A DNA stretch of 64,000 bases from Sphingomonas jinjuensis (GCF_014197105.1 NZ_JACIEV010000008.1:1-64000); one strand, 5' to 3'. Shown: positions 26,089 through 35,440, numbered from the stretch's first letter. Made by a program: numbers and translations. Notes: generated from the sequence alone by a model not told the origin.

Positions 26089-26832
26089 ATGGCTGGTCAT
26101 TCCAAATTCAAGAACATCATGCACCGCAAGGGTGCGCAGGATAAGAAGCGTTCGGGCATGTTCTCGAAGCTGAGCCGCGAAATCACCGTCGCGGCCAAGA
26201 TGGGTCTGCCCGATCCCGACATGAACCCGCGCCTGCGCGCCGCGATCAACGCCGCCAAGGCGCAGTCGATGCCCAAGGACAATATCCAGCGCGCCATCGA
26301 CAAGGCGAGCAAGGGCGACACCGAGAATTACGAGGAAATCCGCTACGAGGGCTTCGGCCCCGGCGGCGTCAGCCTCATCATCGAGGCGCTGTCCGACAAC
26401 CGTAACCGCACCGCCACCAACGTGCGCACCGCGGTGTCGAAGAACGGCGGCAACCTGGGCGCCTCGGGATCGGTCAGCCACGGCTTCGATCGCATGGGCC
26501 TCATCAGCTATCCCGCCAGCGTTGGCGACGCGGAAAAGGTGTTCGAGGCCGCGCTGGAGGCGGGCGCCGAGGACGTGACCTCGTCCGACGACGGGCACGA
26601 GATCTGGACCGCGCAGGCCGACCTCCACGAGGTCGCCAAGGCGCTCGAGCCGGTGCTAGGCGAGGCGGAGAGCGCGAAGCTGGCCTGGCGCCCGCAAACG
26701 ATGGTCGAGGTGTCGGAGGACGACGCCGCGACGCTGTTCAAGCTGATCGACGCGCTCGACGACGACGACGACGTCCAGACGGTGTGGGGCAACTACGAAG
26801 TCTCCGACGCCGTCATGGAGAAGCTGGCTTGA
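26089..26832 (+). CDS. yebC: YebC/PmpR family DNA-binding regulator
   Basis: 247 residues starting [14 protein letters not shown], the family hallmark. Three-domain YebC/TACO1 fold; homologues act as transcription regulators or as ribosome-associated factors helping translation of proline stretches. Full length. It lies just upstream of ruvC, the usual neighbourhood (yebC-ruvCAB) in many proteobacteria, although a repeat array now separates them. Confidence 0.95.
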   Translation: MAGHSKFKNIMHRKGAQDKKRSGMFSKLSREITVAAKMGLPDPDMNPRLRAAINAAKAQSMPKDNIQRAIDKASKGDTENYEEIRYEGFGPGGVSLIIEALSDNRNRTATNVRTAVSKNGGNLGASGSVSHGFDRMGLISYPASVGDAEKVFEAALEAGAEDVTSSDDGHEIWTAQADLHEVAKALEPVLGEAESAKLAWRPQTMVEVSEDDAATLFKLIDALDDDDDVQTVWGNYEVSDAVMEKLA

Positions 26833-26842
26833 CCCTAGCGAA

Positions 26843-26895
26843 CCTCCCCGAAACGGGGAGGGGGACCATGCCGCCAGGCATGGTGGAGGGGCAGC
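26843..26895. repeat. Palindromic repeat, family E (copy E2)
   Basis: CCTCCCCGAAACGGGGAGGG followed by GGACCATGCCGCCAGGCATG and GTGGAGGGGCAGC. Same modular order as the copy at 58074 (stem, short stem, GTGGAGGGGCAG). Confidence 0.75.
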
Positions 26896-26915
26896 GGCAG
26901 GCTATCCGGCTTATT

Positions 26916-27133
26916 GTTCGCGCGAAGGCGCGAAGGCGCGAAGAAGGTCGGCTCGCGCGGAGGCGCAGAGACGCGGAGGTTGTATCGCCCGCCGCGCCAG
27001 CGGCCTTCGAACAATCGCTTGTTGGAGAGGCATGCGCGCGACCGCGCGCAATTTTTCTTAGCGCCTCTGCGCCTCCGCGCGAATCATCTTCCCCCGTCTT
27101 CGCGTCTTCGCGTCTTCGCGCCTTCGCGTGAAA
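26916..27133. repeat. Inverted repeat, family F (copy F1), abutting ruvC
   Basis: Left arm (26916-26979) has tandem GCGAAGGC units then CGCGGAGGCGCAGAGACGCG; the right arm (27061-27133) is CGCCTCTGCGCCTCCGCGCG then three tandem TTCGCGTC-like 8-mers. The arms are complementary in blocks. The right arm ends three bases before the ruvC ATG. Together with E2 it fills the 303 bp gap 26833-27135; only 26980-27060 lacks repeat sequence. Confidence 0.75.
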
Positions 27134-27135
27134 AC

Positions 27136-27642
27136 ATGATCGTCCTCGGCCTCGACCCCGGCCTCGGCACCACCGGCTGGGGCGTCATCCGCGCCGACGG
27201 CAACCGGCTGATCCATGTCGCCAACGGCCAGATCAGGACCGATCCGTCGATGCCGCTGCCGCGTCGGCTGTCGAACCTCTACGCCGCACTGATCGACGTG
27301 ATCCGTGCCGAGCGACCCGATACCGCCGCGGTCGAGGAAGTGCTGGGGAACACCAACGCGCAATCGACGCTGAAGCTCGGCCAGGCGCGCGGCGTCGTCC
27401 TGCTTGCCGCCGCCGGCGCCGGGCTCGCGATCGGCGAATATCACCCCTCGACGGTGAAGAAGGCGGTGGTCGGCACCGGCGGCGCGGAGAAGCGCCAGAT
27501 CCAGGCGATGATGGCGGTGCTGCTGCCCGGCGCGAAGCTTGCCGGCCCCGATGCCGCCGACGCGCTGGCGGTCGCGATCACCCACGCCCACCATCTCGCC
27601 AGTGCCGCCGGCATGGCTCGCCGCGCACGGGTGAGCGCCTGA
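27136..27642 (+). CDS. ruvC: Holliday junction resolvase RuvC
   Basis: Cuts Holliday junctions as a dimer with RuvAB. 168 residues; the catalytic Asp7 is in G-L-D-P-G-L-G, Glu in V-E-E-V-L-G near 66, and the C-terminal acidic pair in D-A-A-D-A-L near 138. The ATG at 27136 is fixed by the conserved M-I-V-L-G-L-D start, but I see no Shine-Dalgarno sequence: a repeat arm ends three bases upstream. RuvA follows after a 168 bp gap. Confidence 0.96.
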   Translation: MIVLGLDPGLGTTGWGVIRADGNRLIHVANGQIRTDPSMPLPRRLSNLYAALIDVIRAERPDTAAVEEVLGNTNAQSTLKLGQARGVVLLAAAGAGLAIGEYHPSTVKKAVVGTGGAEKRQIQAMMAVLLPGAKLAGPDAADALAVAITHAHHLASAAGMARRARVSA

Positions 27643-27810
27643 CGGGGCTTTCCTACATGCTGTGTTGATGGGTATGCGGATCGCGATGATCCGTCCGCCC
27701 GCCCGTTCCGCTTCACATCCCGTTTCGCGGATGAGGCGATGCATGCGCGTACGGTGCGTTACCTTTATGAACTTTGCCGCAAGGCGCCCCGCAGCCGATG
27801 GGGCTTTACG

Positions 27811-28407
27811 ATGATCGCTCATCTGAAGGGCCGCCTCGATTCGACCGGCATCGACCATGCCGTCATCGACGTCGCCGGCGTCGGCTATTTCGTCGGCGCC
27901 TCGGCACGGACGCTCGCCGCGCTGGGGCCGGTCGGCGAGGCGGCGATGCTCCACACCGAGATGCTGGTCGCCGAGGATTCGATCCGCCTCGTCGGTTTCG
28001 CGCGCGCCGAGGAACGCGACTGGTTCCGCCTGCTCACCGGCGTTCAGGGAGTGGGGTCGCGCGTCGCGCTTGCGATCCTCTCCGCGCTCGACATCGCCGA
28101 GCTGAACCGCGCCATCGCCGCGCAGGACAAGGCGATGGTCGCCCGCGCCAACGGCGTCGGCCCGAAGCTCGCCGAGCGGATCGTCCGCGAACTGAAGGAC
28201 AAGGTCGGTAGCGTCGCCCTCGGCCCCGCCGCCGCGGCGCAGGCGATTCCGGTCGGTGCCACCGCCGATGCCGTCTCCGCGCTCCTCAACCTGGGCTTCC
28301 GCCCGGCGGAGGCGAGCGCCGCGGTCAACGCCGCCGAAGAGGAGCTCGGCACCGCCGCCACCCTCGATACCCTGGTTCGTCTCGCGCTGAGAAAGGCCGC
28401 CAAATGA
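27811..28407 (+). CDS. ruvA: Holliday junction branch migration protein RuvA
   Basis: 198 residues; tetramer that binds the four-way junction and loads the RuvB motor. M-I-A-H-L-K-G-R-L start, helix-hairpin-helix V-Q-G-V-G-S-R-V-A near 74-82 and G-V-G-P-K-L-A-E-R near 110-118, and the C-terminal RuvB-binding domain with [10 protein letters not shown]. Its stop overlaps the next start by four bases (ATGA). The gap 27643-27810 contains no gene I can support. Confidence 0.96.
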   Translation: MIAHLKGRLDSTGIDHAVIDVAGVGYFVGASARTLAALGPVGEAAMLHTEMLVAEDSIRLVGFARAEERDWFRLLTGVQGVGSRVALAILSALDIAELNRAIAAQDKAMVARANGVGPKLAERIVRELKDKVGSVALGPAAAAQAIPVGATADAVSALLNLGFRPAEASAAVNAAEEELGTAATLDTLVRLALRKAAK

Positions 28408-29153
28408 CCGCAGGCACTGTCGCCGTCTACAGCTTGAAGGGTGGGGTCGGAAAGACGACGCTGTCGGTCAACCTGGCCTGGGCGGCGGCGACGCTGTCGT
28501 CGCGGCGCACCCTGATCTGGGATCTCGACGGACAGGCGGCGGCGACCTGGCTGCTCGGTCACGATCCGCATGGCACCGAGGCGGGAGCGGCGATCCGGCG
28601 CGAGGTCGACGCCAAGCGGCTGATCCGCCCCACCGCGATCCCGCGGCTCGACCTGCTCCCCTCCGACCCGTCACTGCGCGACCTCGACGTCGCCTTCCAC
28701 CTGCTCGACAAGAAGAAGCGGGTCGCCCGCCTGGTCGAGGATCTGGCACGCGACTACGACCGCATCGTCATCGATTGTCCGCCGGGGCTGACCGATACGT
28801 CGGACCAGATTTTGCGCGCCGCCGATCTCGTCGTCGTCCCCGTCATCCCCTCGGCGCTGTCGCGGCGCGCGTTCGACGTCGTCGCCGACCACGTCTCCTC
28901 CAAAAAGGGGCCGAAGGTATCGCTGGTCCCGGTTTTCTCGATGGTCGATCGCCGCCGCGCGGTCCACCGCGCCGCGCTCGACCAGCATCCCGACTGGCCT
29001 GCCGTGCCGATGGCCAGCGCGTTCGAGGCGATGACCGAACGCCGCGCCCCGCTCGGCGCCTTCGCCTCGCGCAACGCGCCCGGCGTTCAGGCGATCGATG
29101 CCGTCTGGCGCCGCGTCGACGCCGCACTAGTACAGATGACGAACGCTCGCTGA
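28404..29153 (+). CDS. ParA family ATPase (orphan, inside the ruv operon)
   Basis: 249 residues. Deviant Walker A K-G-G-V-G-K-T-T at 12-19 with the signature first Lys, Walker A' D-L-D-G-Q near 43 and Walker B I-V-I-D-C-P-P near 120. These P-loop ATPases position DNA or other cargo by ATP-driven dimerisation. No parB or parS-like gene is adjacent. It overlaps ruvA by four bases and precedes a toxin-antitoxin pair, so it is translated with the recombination genes. Whether it acts with RuvAB is unknown. Confidence 0.88.
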   Translation: MTAGTVAVYSLKGGVGKTTLSVNLAWAAATLSSRRTLIWDLDGQAAATWLLGHDPHGTEAGAAIRREVDAKRLIRPTAIPRLDLLPSDPSLRDLDVAFHLLDKKKRVARLVEDLARDYDRIVIDCPPGLTDTSDQILRAADLVVVPVIPSALSRRAFDVVADHVSSKKGPKVSLVPVFSMVDRRRAVHRAALDQHPDWPAVPMASAFEAMTERRAPLGAFASRNAPGVQAIDAVWRRVDAALVQMTNAR

Positions 29154-29170
29154 GCGCGTATGTTGAGGCG

Positions 29171-29416
29171 ATGAGCGATCTTATCATCTCGATTCCGCCA
29201 GCGCTCCAAAGCTGGGTGGACCACCAGGTCGCGCTGGGCCTCCACGCCGATGCTGCCGACTATGTGCGCGATCTGATCCGGCGCGAGCGAGAAAGGGCGG
29301 AGCGTAGCGATCTCAGGCTGCTGATCGAGGATGGGTTGGCATCGGGTGTCGACCCGCGCGAGCCGGAGCTGATCGTCGATGCGATCCTCGCCGAGGATCC
29401 CGACTTTCGTGCCTGA
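29171..29416 (+). CDS. ParD-like antitoxin
   Basis: 81 residues, starting with a ribbon-helix-helix-like segment M-S-D-L-I-I-S-I-P-P-A-L followed by A-A-D-Y-V-R-D-L-I-R-R and the ParD-family G-L-A-S-G stretch near 53, then an acidic tail expected to wrap the toxin. The 3' end overlaps the toxin gene by eight bases. Expected to neutralise the downstream ParE-like protein and repress its own promoter, although here the pair lies inside the ruv operon. Confidence 0.85.
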   Translation: MSDLIISIPPALQSWVDHQVALGLHADAADYVRDLIRRERERAERSDLRLLIEDGLASGVDPREPELIVDAILAEDPDFRA

Positions 29417-29705
29417 CGTTCGGTTGTCGACCGCTGCCGAGCAGGACCTCCGCGACATCAGGAATTTCAGCAAGCAGCGGTTCGGCGTCGCCGTCACCCG
29501 GACCTACCTGCTCGGACTGCGGTCGATCGTCGCCGGCCTTCGCAGTCGACCCCAGGCGGGCATTGCCGAAGACGATCTGGCGGCGGGCCTTCGTTCGATC
29601 GGCTATCGGTCGCATCGTGTCTATTTTCTGCCCGGAACGACGGAGACACTGGTAGTCCGCATTCTCCTTCACGCGCAGGACAAGAGCCGGTTGACCGACG
29701 TATGA
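29409..29705 (+). CDS. ParE/RelE superfamily toxin
   Basis: 98 residues from a GTG at 29409. The pattern [10 protein letters not shown] near 12-21, a central [19 protein letters not shown] near 65-78 and the C-terminal V-R-I-L-L-H-A-Q-D fits ParE-type toxins (gyrase poisons) of the RelE fold. Its stop overlaps the ruvB start (ATGA), so toxin and ruvB are translationally coupled. An ATG at 29379 is in frame but would overlap far into the antitoxin gene. Confidence 0.85.
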   Translation: MPDVRLSTAAEQDLRDIRNFSKQRFGVAVTRTYLLGLRSIVAGLRSRPQAGIAEDDLAAGLRSIGYRSHRVYFLPGTTETLVVRILLHAQDKSRLTDV

Positions 29706-30727
29706 CCGACACCGATCGCCTCATCTCCGCCGCGCGCAGGCCCGAGGACGTCGACGCCGCGCTGCGGCCCAAGCGGCTCGACGATTTCGTCGGCCAGCAG
29801 GCGGCGCGCGACAATCTGCGCGTCTTCATCGAGGCGGCGCGCCAGCGTGGCGACGCGCTCGACCATGTCTTGTTCTTCGGTCCGCCGGGGCTCGGCAAGA
29901 CGACGCTGGCCCAGATCATCGCGCGCGAGATGGGCGTCGGCTTCCGCGCCACCAGCGGCCCCGTCATCGCCAAATCGGGCGATCTTGCTGCGCTTTTGAC
30001 CAATCTCGAGGACGGCGACGTCCTGTTCATCGACGAGATCCACCGCCTCCAGCCCGCGGTCGAGGAAGTGCTCTATCCGGCGATGGAGGACCGCGCGCTC
30101 GACCTGATGATCGGCGAGGGGCCATCGGCGCGCTCGGTCAGGATCGACCTGCCGCGCTTCACGCTGGTCGGCGCGACGACGCGGCAGGGGCTGCTGACGA
30201 CGCCGCTGCGCGATCGCTTCGGCATTCCCGTGCGCCTGCAATTCTACACCGTCGACGAACTGACGAAGGTGGTGACGCGCGCCGCGGGGTTGCTCGACCT
30301 CGGTATCGCGCCCGATGGCGCCGCCGAGATCGCCCGCCGGGCCCGGGGCACGCCGCGCATCGCCGGGCGCCTGCTTCGCCGGGTGCGCGATTTCGCCAAC
30401 GTCGCCGGTGCCGCTACCGTCGATCGCACCGCTGCGGATCGCGCGCTCAATCGGCTGGAGGTCGATAACCTCGGTCTCGATGCGATGGACCGGCGCTATC
30501 TGACGATGATCGCCGACGTCTATCGCGGTGGTCCGGTAGGGGTGGAGACGCTGGCCGCCGGCCTGTCCGAACCACGCGACACGATCGAGGAAGTAATCGA
30601 GCCCTATCTGATCCAGCTCGGGCTCGTCGCCCGCACCGCGCGCGGGCGCGTGCTCAATGCCGGTGGCTGGAAACATCTGGGGCTCAACCCGCCGGCGGGA
30701 AGCCAGGATGGGCTGTTCGACGGGTGA
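29702..30727 (+). CDS. ruvB: Holliday junction branch migration ATPase RuvB
   Basis: 341 residues; AAA+ hexameric motor that drives branch migration with RuvA. Walker A G-P-P-G-L-G-K-T at 60-67, Walker B L-F-I-D-E-I-H near 111, sensor and arginine-finger segments in the middle, and the C-terminal winged helix ending near G-G-W-K-H-L-G. Start ATG overlaps the stop of the ParE-like toxin. Confidence 0.97.
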   Translation: MTDTDRLISAARRPEDVDAALRPKRLDDFVGQQAARDNLRVFIEAARQRGDALDHVLFFGPPGLGKTTLAQIIAREMGVGFRATSGPVIAKSGDLAALLTNLEDGDVLFIDEIHRLQPAVEEVLYPAMEDRALDLMIGEGPSARSVRIDLPRFTLVGATTRQGLLTTPLRDRFGIPVRLQFYTVDELTKVVTRAAGLLDLGIAPDGAAEIARRARGTPRIAGRLLRRVRDFANVAGAATVDRTAADRALNRLEVDNLGLDAMDRRYLTMIADVYRGGPVGVETLAAGLSEPRDTIEEVIEPYLIQLGLVARTARGRVLNAGGWKHLGLNPPAGSQDGLFDG

Positions 30728-30781
30728 GGTGCAACCGCAGCGATCATACGACGTTCATTTCGCCCACGAAAAGGACGCAGC

Positions 30782-31039
30782 ATGAGCCACAGCCACGAAC
30801 CGCCGGTGCCGCCGGGCAATACCTCGCCCTATCCTACGCACGAGCCGCCCCATGTCCACCCGGCACCGCTGCCGCCCAAGGCGAAGAGGCCGCCAGCGCT
30901 GAGCGGCGACGGCCTGCCGGTCGGCGCGATCGTCGGTGCGGCGGTGGCGGCGGGTGCGCTCGCGTTCGGCGCGGCGGCGCTGTTCATGGCGCGGCGCGAT
31001 GCCGGCAAGAAGAAGAGGCGCGGCAAGAAGCGGCGATGA
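30782..31039 (+). CDS. Small single-span membrane protein
   Basis: 85 residues. The N-terminal half is rich in His and Pro (S-H-S-H-E-P-P, H-E-P-P-H-V-H-P), which could bind metal; a single membrane segment (about 48-70, V-G-A-I-V-G-A-A-V-A) is followed by a very basic tail R-R-G-K-K-R-R. A start with the modest upstream AGGACGCAGC. Not recognised; orientation predicted with the tail in the cytosol. Confidence 0.6.
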   Translation: MSHSHEPPVPPGNTSPYPTHEPPHVHPAPLPPKAKRPPALSGDGLPVGAIVGAAVAAGALAFGAAALFMARRDAGKKKRRGKKRR

Positions 31040-31092
31040 TCGGCGAAGGGCGGCGTCGCAGAGGGGAGTATGCGACGCCGCCGCGCCGAACG

Positions 31093-31518
31093 TCAGGCCA
31101 GGGCGAGCCCGACGTCGACGTTCCCACGAGTGGCATTGGAATAAGGGCAGATCTGGTGCGCCGCCTCGACCAGCGCCTCGGCCTGCTCGCGCGGAATGCC
31201 CGGCAGCTCGACGGTCAGGTCGGCGGTGATGCCGAAGCCGCCCTCGGCCCGCGGACCGATGCCGACCTTGGCATCGACGCTGACCTCGTCGGGGATGGCG
31301 ATTTTCATCTGCCTGCCGGCCACCTTCAGCGCGCCGATGAAGCAAGCCGAATAGCCCGCCGCGAACAGCTGTTCCGGGTTGGTGCCGTCGCCGCCGGGGC
31401 CGCCCAGCGCCTTGGGCGTCGACAGCAGCACATCAAGCGCGCCATCGTCGCTGCGGGCGGTTCCGTCACGGCCGCCCTCGGCGCGGGCGCTGGTGGTGTA
31501 CTTGACGTCGATGCTCAT
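31093..31518 (-). CDS. ohr: Organic hydroperoxide resistance protein (Ohr/OsmC family)
   Basis: 141 residues. Thiol peroxidase that reduces organic hydroperoxides, using two Cys: the peroxidatic one in G-Y-S-A-C-F near 58 and the resolving one in I-C-P-Y-S-N near 122. [11 protein letters not shown] is the family signature. It is divergent from the MarR-type regulator; the 80 bp spacer holds a perfect palindrome, so regulation by that regulator is likely. Confidence 0.95.
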   Translation of the reverse strand: MSIDVKYTTSARAEGGRDGTARSDDGALDVLLSTPKALGGPGGDGTNPEQLFAAGYSACFIGALKVAGRQMKIAIPDEVSVDAKVGIGPRAEGGFGITADLTVELPGIPREQAEALVEAAHQICPYSNATRGNVDVGLALA

Positions 31519-31534
31519 CAGTCATTCCACTTTT

Positions 31535-31551
31535 GCGATAACGATTATCGC
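31535..31551. promoter_or_regulatory. Candidate OhrR operator
   Basis: GCGATAA (31535-31541) CGA TTATCGC (31545-31551) is a perfect 7 bp inverted repeat in the 80 bp divergent spacer between ohr and ohrR. The position, symmetry and A/T-rich core suit a dimeric MarR-family repressor. Which -10/-35 elements it covers is not clear. Confidence 0.75.
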
Positions 31552-31598
31552 GATATACATATTGATCGACGGCTGTCCAGGCCGTTAGCGTACGAAAG

Positions 31599-32066
31599 AT
31601 GCTGATGAGCGACGCCCCCCCTCCGCCGCCGATGTTGCCGCTCGACGACCAACTGTGCTTCTCGCTCTACGCAACCTCGATCGCGATCAATCGCCTCTAC
31701 AAGCCGATGCTCGACCGGCTCGGGATCACCTATCCGCAGTATCTGCTGCTCCACACCTTGTGGGAGGAGGACGGCCGCACCGTCGGCGCGATCGCCGAGC
31801 GGCTGGCGCTCGAACCCAGCACGGTCACGCCGCTCGCCAAGCGACTGGAAACCGCGGGCATCGTTACCCGCGAACGCGATCCGAGGGACGAGCGTCAGGT
31901 CCGCATCCGCCTGACCGATCGTGGCCGCGCGCTCAGCGAGGACAGCCGCTGCCTGGCGCAGGCCGTCGTCGAGCGCTCGGGCATGAGTGTCGAGGAACTC
32001 GGCCGCCTCACCGTCGAGGTGCAGGCGCTCCGCCGCGCGCTGACCGGCGGCGAGCAGTCGTCATGA
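31599..32066 (+). CDS. ohrR: OhrR-like MarR family peroxide-sensing repressor
   Basis: 155 residues. The N-terminal sensing Cys is C20 in D-Q-L-C-F-S-L-Y, as in OhrR, and Tyr residues (Y24, Y34, Y45) that typically hydrogen-bond it are present; a second Cys at 118 allows 2-Cys oxidation. The winged helix spans about 58-110 with S-T-V-T-P-L-A-K-R-L as the recognition helix. Expected to repress ohr and itself until oxidised. Starts at ATG 31599; a second ATG at 31605 is possible. Confidence 0.92.
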   Translation: MLMSDAPPPPPMLPLDDQLCFSLYATSIAINRLYKPMLDRLGITYPQYLLLHTLWEEDGRTVGAIAERLALEPSTVTPLAKRLETAGIVTRERDPRDERQVRIRLTDRGRALSEDSRCLAQAVVERSGMSVEELGRLTVEVQALRRALTGGEQSS

Positions 32067-32148
32067 TCGAGCCTGACGCCTGTTGCCTGTTGGACACCGC
32101 GAGATTTGCGGCGTGACGTAGGGTCCGCTGTCCTGCTAGCGATAGAGC

Positions 32149-34422
32149 ATGCCGATGTCCGCCGCCGCCTCCGCCCGTGAGATCCTGACCCGGCTGCACG
32201 ACGTCATGGCGGGGAGAAACCCGGCCCAGGCGAAGCTCGACGCGGTCGTCGCGATCATCGCCGAGGCACTAGATAGCGAGGTCTGCTCGATCTACCTGCT
32301 GCGCGAGGGCGTGCTGGAGCTGTTCGCGACCCGCGGCCTCGCCAAGGAAGCCGTTCACGTCACCAAGCTGGCGCTGGGCGAGGGGCTGGTCGGCATCATC
32401 GCCGAGCATGCCGAGGTGCTGAACCTCGACGAGGCGGCGGCGCATCCCGACTTCGCCTATCGCCCGGAAACCGGGGAAGAGCGCTATCACAGCTTCGCCG
32501 GAGTGCCGATCATCCGCCGTGAGCGTGCGGTCGGCGTCCTCGCCGTCCAGCATGCCGATCCGCGGAAGTACCAGGACGTCGAGATCGAGGCGCTTCAGAC
32601 CGTCGCGATGGTGCTGTCCGAACTGATCGCCAACGCCGGGCTGGTCGACGCCGCGTCGGGCAGCGCCGCGCGCCCGCAGTCGACTGCGGCGATCCGCATG
32701 CCGGGGCTGAAGCTGGTCGACGGCATGGGATCGGGCTTCGCGGTCTTCCACCAGCCGCGCGTCGTCGTCGAGCATACCGTTGCCGAGGACATCGATGCCG
32801 AGCGGCACCGCGTCTACGCCGCGTTCGACAAGATGCGCGAGCAGATCGACCGGATGACCGCGCAGGCCGAATTCGGCGTCGGCGGCGAGCATGACGAGAT
32901 TCTCGAGACGTACAAGATGTTCGCCTATGACGAGGGTTGGGGCCGGCGCATCAACGAGGCGATCGACAGCGGCCTGACCGCGGAGGCGGCGATCGAGCGC
33001 GTCCAGCAGCGCACCCGCCAGCGCATGCGCCAGATCGACGATCCGCTGCTCGCCGACCGCATGCACGACCTCGAGGATCTGTCGAACCGCTTGTTGCGAA
33101 TCGTGTCGGGCCAGATGGGCACCGCGGCGCAGCTCGGCCTTCGCCAGGACACGATCCTGATCGCCCGCAACCTCGGTCCGGCGGAACTGCTCGAATATGA
33201 CAAGCGCCGGCTGAAGGGTGTGGTGCTCGAGGAAGGCTCGCTGACCGCGCACGTCACCATCGTCGCGCGGGCGATGGGCGTGCCCGTGCTGGGCCGCGTG
33301 CGCGATGTGAAGCGGCAGATCAACGAGGGCGACCTGCTGCTGCTCGACGTGACCGAGGGCAACGTCTTCATCCGCCCGTCGGCGGCGATGGAGGAGGCGT
33401 TCGAGGCGAAGCTGGCGATGCGCCAGAAGCGCAAAGCCGCCTTCGCCGCGCTGCGCGAGGTGCCGCCGGTGACGAAGGACGGCCACCGCGTGACGGTGAT
33501 GGTCAATGCCGGCCTGCGCGACGACGCGGCGGCGCTCGACACCACCGGCGCCGACGGCATCGGGCTGTTCCGCACCGAATTTCAGTTCCTCGTCTCGGCG
33601 ACGCTGCCGCAGCGCGAACGCCAGCAGCGGCTGTACCGCGAGGTGCTCGACGCCGCCGGCGAACGCCCGGTCATCTTCCGCACGCTCGATATCGGTGGCG
33701 ACAAGGCGTTGCCCTATCTCAATGTCGAGGCGGGGGACGAGGAGAACCCGGCGATGGGCTGGCGCGCGCTGCGCCTGTCGCTCGAGCGCGACGGCCTGAT
33801 GAAGGCACAGGCGCGCGCGCTGCTGGAGGCGGCGGCGGGCCGCACGCTCAACGTCATGTTCCCGATGGTGTCGGAGGCGTGGGAGTTCGACGAGGCCAAG
33901 GCGCTGTTCGAGGCGCAACGCGAATTTCTGGCCGGCCGCGGCAAGCGGCTGCCGAGCGAGATCCGCTATGGCGCGATGCTCGAGGTGCCGGCGCTGGCGG
34001 AACAGCTCGATTTGCTGCTGCCACGAATCCAGTTCCTGTCGGTCGGCACCAACGACCTGACCCAGTTCCTGTTCGCCGCCGACCGCGCCAATCCGAAGCT
34101 CGCTGAGCGCTACGACTGGCTCAGCCCCTCGATCCTACGCTTCCTGGCGAAACTGGTCGGGCCCTGCCGCGAGGCGGGGGTGCAGCTGGGGGTGTGCGGC
34201 GAGATGGGCGGGCGTCCGCTCGAGGCGATGGCGCTGATCGGCATCGGCATCGACCGGCTGTCGATCACCCCCGCCGCGGTCGGGCCGATCAAGGCGATGG
34301 TGCGCAGTCTCGACCGTGCTGGCATCGCCGCGCGGATGGCGACGCTGCTCGCCCAGCCGCCACGCGACCTGCGCACCGTGCTGCGCGACTGGGCGGCGCA
34401 GGCGGGCGTCGAACTGGCATGA
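32149..34422 (+). CDS. ptsP: Phosphoenolpyruvate-protein phosphotransferase, nitrogen PTS EI
   Basis: 757 residues: an N-terminal GAF domain (about 15-165), then the EI phosphohistidine and PEP-binding domains. The active His is H368 in L-T-A-H-V-T-I-V-A-R; the PEP-binding G-L-F-R-T-E-F and V-C-G-E-M-G-G segments are in the C-terminal barrel. EI-Ntr starts the PEP, NPr, EIIA-Ntr phosphorelay that links nitrogen and potassium status to metabolism. Start ATG at 32149; ATG at 32155 also in frame. Single gene between ohrR and the RodZ-like gene. Confidence 0.96.
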   Translation: MPMSAAASAREILTRLHDVMAGRNPAQAKLDAVVAIIAEALDSEVCSIYLLREGVLELFATRGLAKEAVHVTKLALGEGLVGIIAEHAEVLNLDEAAAHPDFAYRPETGEERYHSFAGVPIIRRERAVGVLAVQHADPRKYQDVEIEALQTVAMVLSELIANAGLVDAASGSAARPQSTAAIRMPGLKLVDGMGSGFAVFHQPRVVVEHTVAEDIDAERHRVYAAFDKMREQIDRMTAQAEFGVGGEHDEILETYKMFAYDEGWGRRINEAIDSGLTAEAAIERVQQRTRQRMRQIDDPLLADRMHDLEDLSNRLLRIVSGQMGTAAQLGLRQDTILIARNLGPAELLEYDKRRLKGVVLEEGSLTAHVTIVARAMGVPVLGRVRDVKRQINEGDLLLLDVTEGNVFIRPSAAMEEAFEAKLAMRQKRKAAFAALREVPPVTKDGHRVTVMVNAGLRDDAAALDTTGADGIGLFRTEFQFLVSATLPQRERQQRLYREVLDAAGERPVIFRTLDIGGDKALPYLNVEAGDEENPAMGWRALRLSLERDGLMKAQARALLEAAAGRTLNVMFPMVSEAWEFDEAKALFEAQREFLAGRGKRLPSEIRYGAMLEVPALAEQLDLLLPRIQFLSVGTNDLTQFLFAADRANPKLAERYDWLSPSILRFLAKLVGPCREAGVQLGVCGEMGGRPLEAMALIGIGIDRLSITPAAVGPIKAMVRSLDRAGIAARMATLLAQPPRDLRTVLRDWAAQAGVELA

Positions 34423-34498
34423 CCCGCCCTGTCCCGCGTTGACACTCGGCGGGGGCTCTGAAACATGTCGGCGAGCGCCAAGCGGGGACTTTGAGTAG

Positions 34499-35440
34499 AT
34501 GACCGAACACGATCCCGGCCCTGCGATCGCCGAGCCCAAGCGCGTCGGCGAGCGCCTGCGCGTGGCCCGGGAAGCCCAGGGACTGACGACCGCCGAGGTC
34601 GGCGCGCGGACCCGCATTCCGCTGCGCCATCTGGAGGCGATCGAGGCGGGCGATTACACCAGCCTGCCGTCCCCGACCTATGCCGTTGGGTTCGCCCGCG
34701 CTTATGCCCGGCTGGTCGGTCTCGACGAGGTGGCGGTGGCGCGCGACATCCGCGGCGATCTTGATCGGCTGGGGCCGCGCACGCCCGAATATGTGCCTTA
34801 TGAGACCGCCGATCCGGCGCGCGTACCGTCGCGCGGCGTCGCGATCGCGGCGGCTGGCATCGCGCTGGCGCTGCTGATCCTCGTCGCGCTGTGGTATGGC
34901 ACCGACCTGATGCGCGGCGGCGTCGCCAGCGACCGGGCTGCCGCCGCCCAGACCGCCGCCGTCGCCGGCACGCCGGCGGTACGGCCGGCTCCGGCGCCCT
35001 CGCCGACGCCCACCGGGCCGGGCCAGGTGACGCTGACCGCCAACGACGAGGTCTGGCTGCGCGTCTACGACGCCGCGAACAAGACGCTGTTCATCGGCAC
35101 GATGAAGGCGGGCGACCGCTTCGACGTGCCGCAGGGAGCCGCCGATCCCAAGATCAACGTCGGTCGGCCCGACAAGCTGTCGGTGACGCTCAACGGCGCC
35201 GCGATTCCGCCGCTCGGCGACGGCTCGCGACCGATCAAGGACGTTCGCGTCAGCGCCGAGGCGGTGCAGGCGCGGCTGTCGGGGCAGCCCGGGGGCGCGC
35301 CGGCTGCGGCGACCCCGGCGACGACCGCCGTCGCCCCGCGCTCGCGTCCCACCGCCGCGGCGCCTAGCGCGATCGAGCCGCTGCCAGCGCCGACCTTCGC
35401 CCCTCCGTCGCCGGCGCCGAGCAGCACGCCGACGCCGTGA
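34499..35440 (+). CDS. RodZ-like protein: HTH, one membrane span, DUF4115 domain
   Basis: 313 residues. A Cro/C1-type helix-turn-helix at about 15-85 (G-E-R-L-R-V-A-R-E-A-Q-G-L-T), one membrane segment at about 119-140, a Pro/Ala linker and a periplasmic DUF4115 domain at about 177-260 (V-W-L-R-V-Y-D-A-x-N-K-T). RodZ links MreB filaments to the elongation machinery. The C-terminus is a long Pro/Ala/Thr tail. It precedes cpoB by 35 bases. Confidence 0.88.
   Translation: MTEHDPGPAIAEPKRVGERLRVAREAQGLTTAEVGARTRIPLRHLEAIEAGDYTSLPSPTYAVGFARAYARLVGLDEVAVARDIRGDLDRLGPRTPEYVPYETADPARVPSRGVAIAAAGIALALLILVALWYGTDLMRGGVASDRAAAAQTAAVAGTPAVRPAPAPSPTPTGPGQVTLTANDEVWLRVYDAANKTLFIGTMKAGDRFDVPQGAADPKINVGRPDKLSVTLNGAAIPPLGDGSRPIKDVRVSAEAVQARLSGQPGGAPAAATPATTAVAPRSRPTAAAPSAIEPLPAPTFAPPSPAPSSTPTP

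Noticed and set aside
26916..27133. CRISPR-like array from the 8-mer tandem units before ruvC
   Set aside because: Units are 8 bp without spacers and no cas genes are present; it is a repeat arm with slippage.
32269..33918. 549-codon frame antisense to ptsP
   Set aside because: GC-skew shadow; ptsP has all expected motifs and the antisense product resembles nothing.
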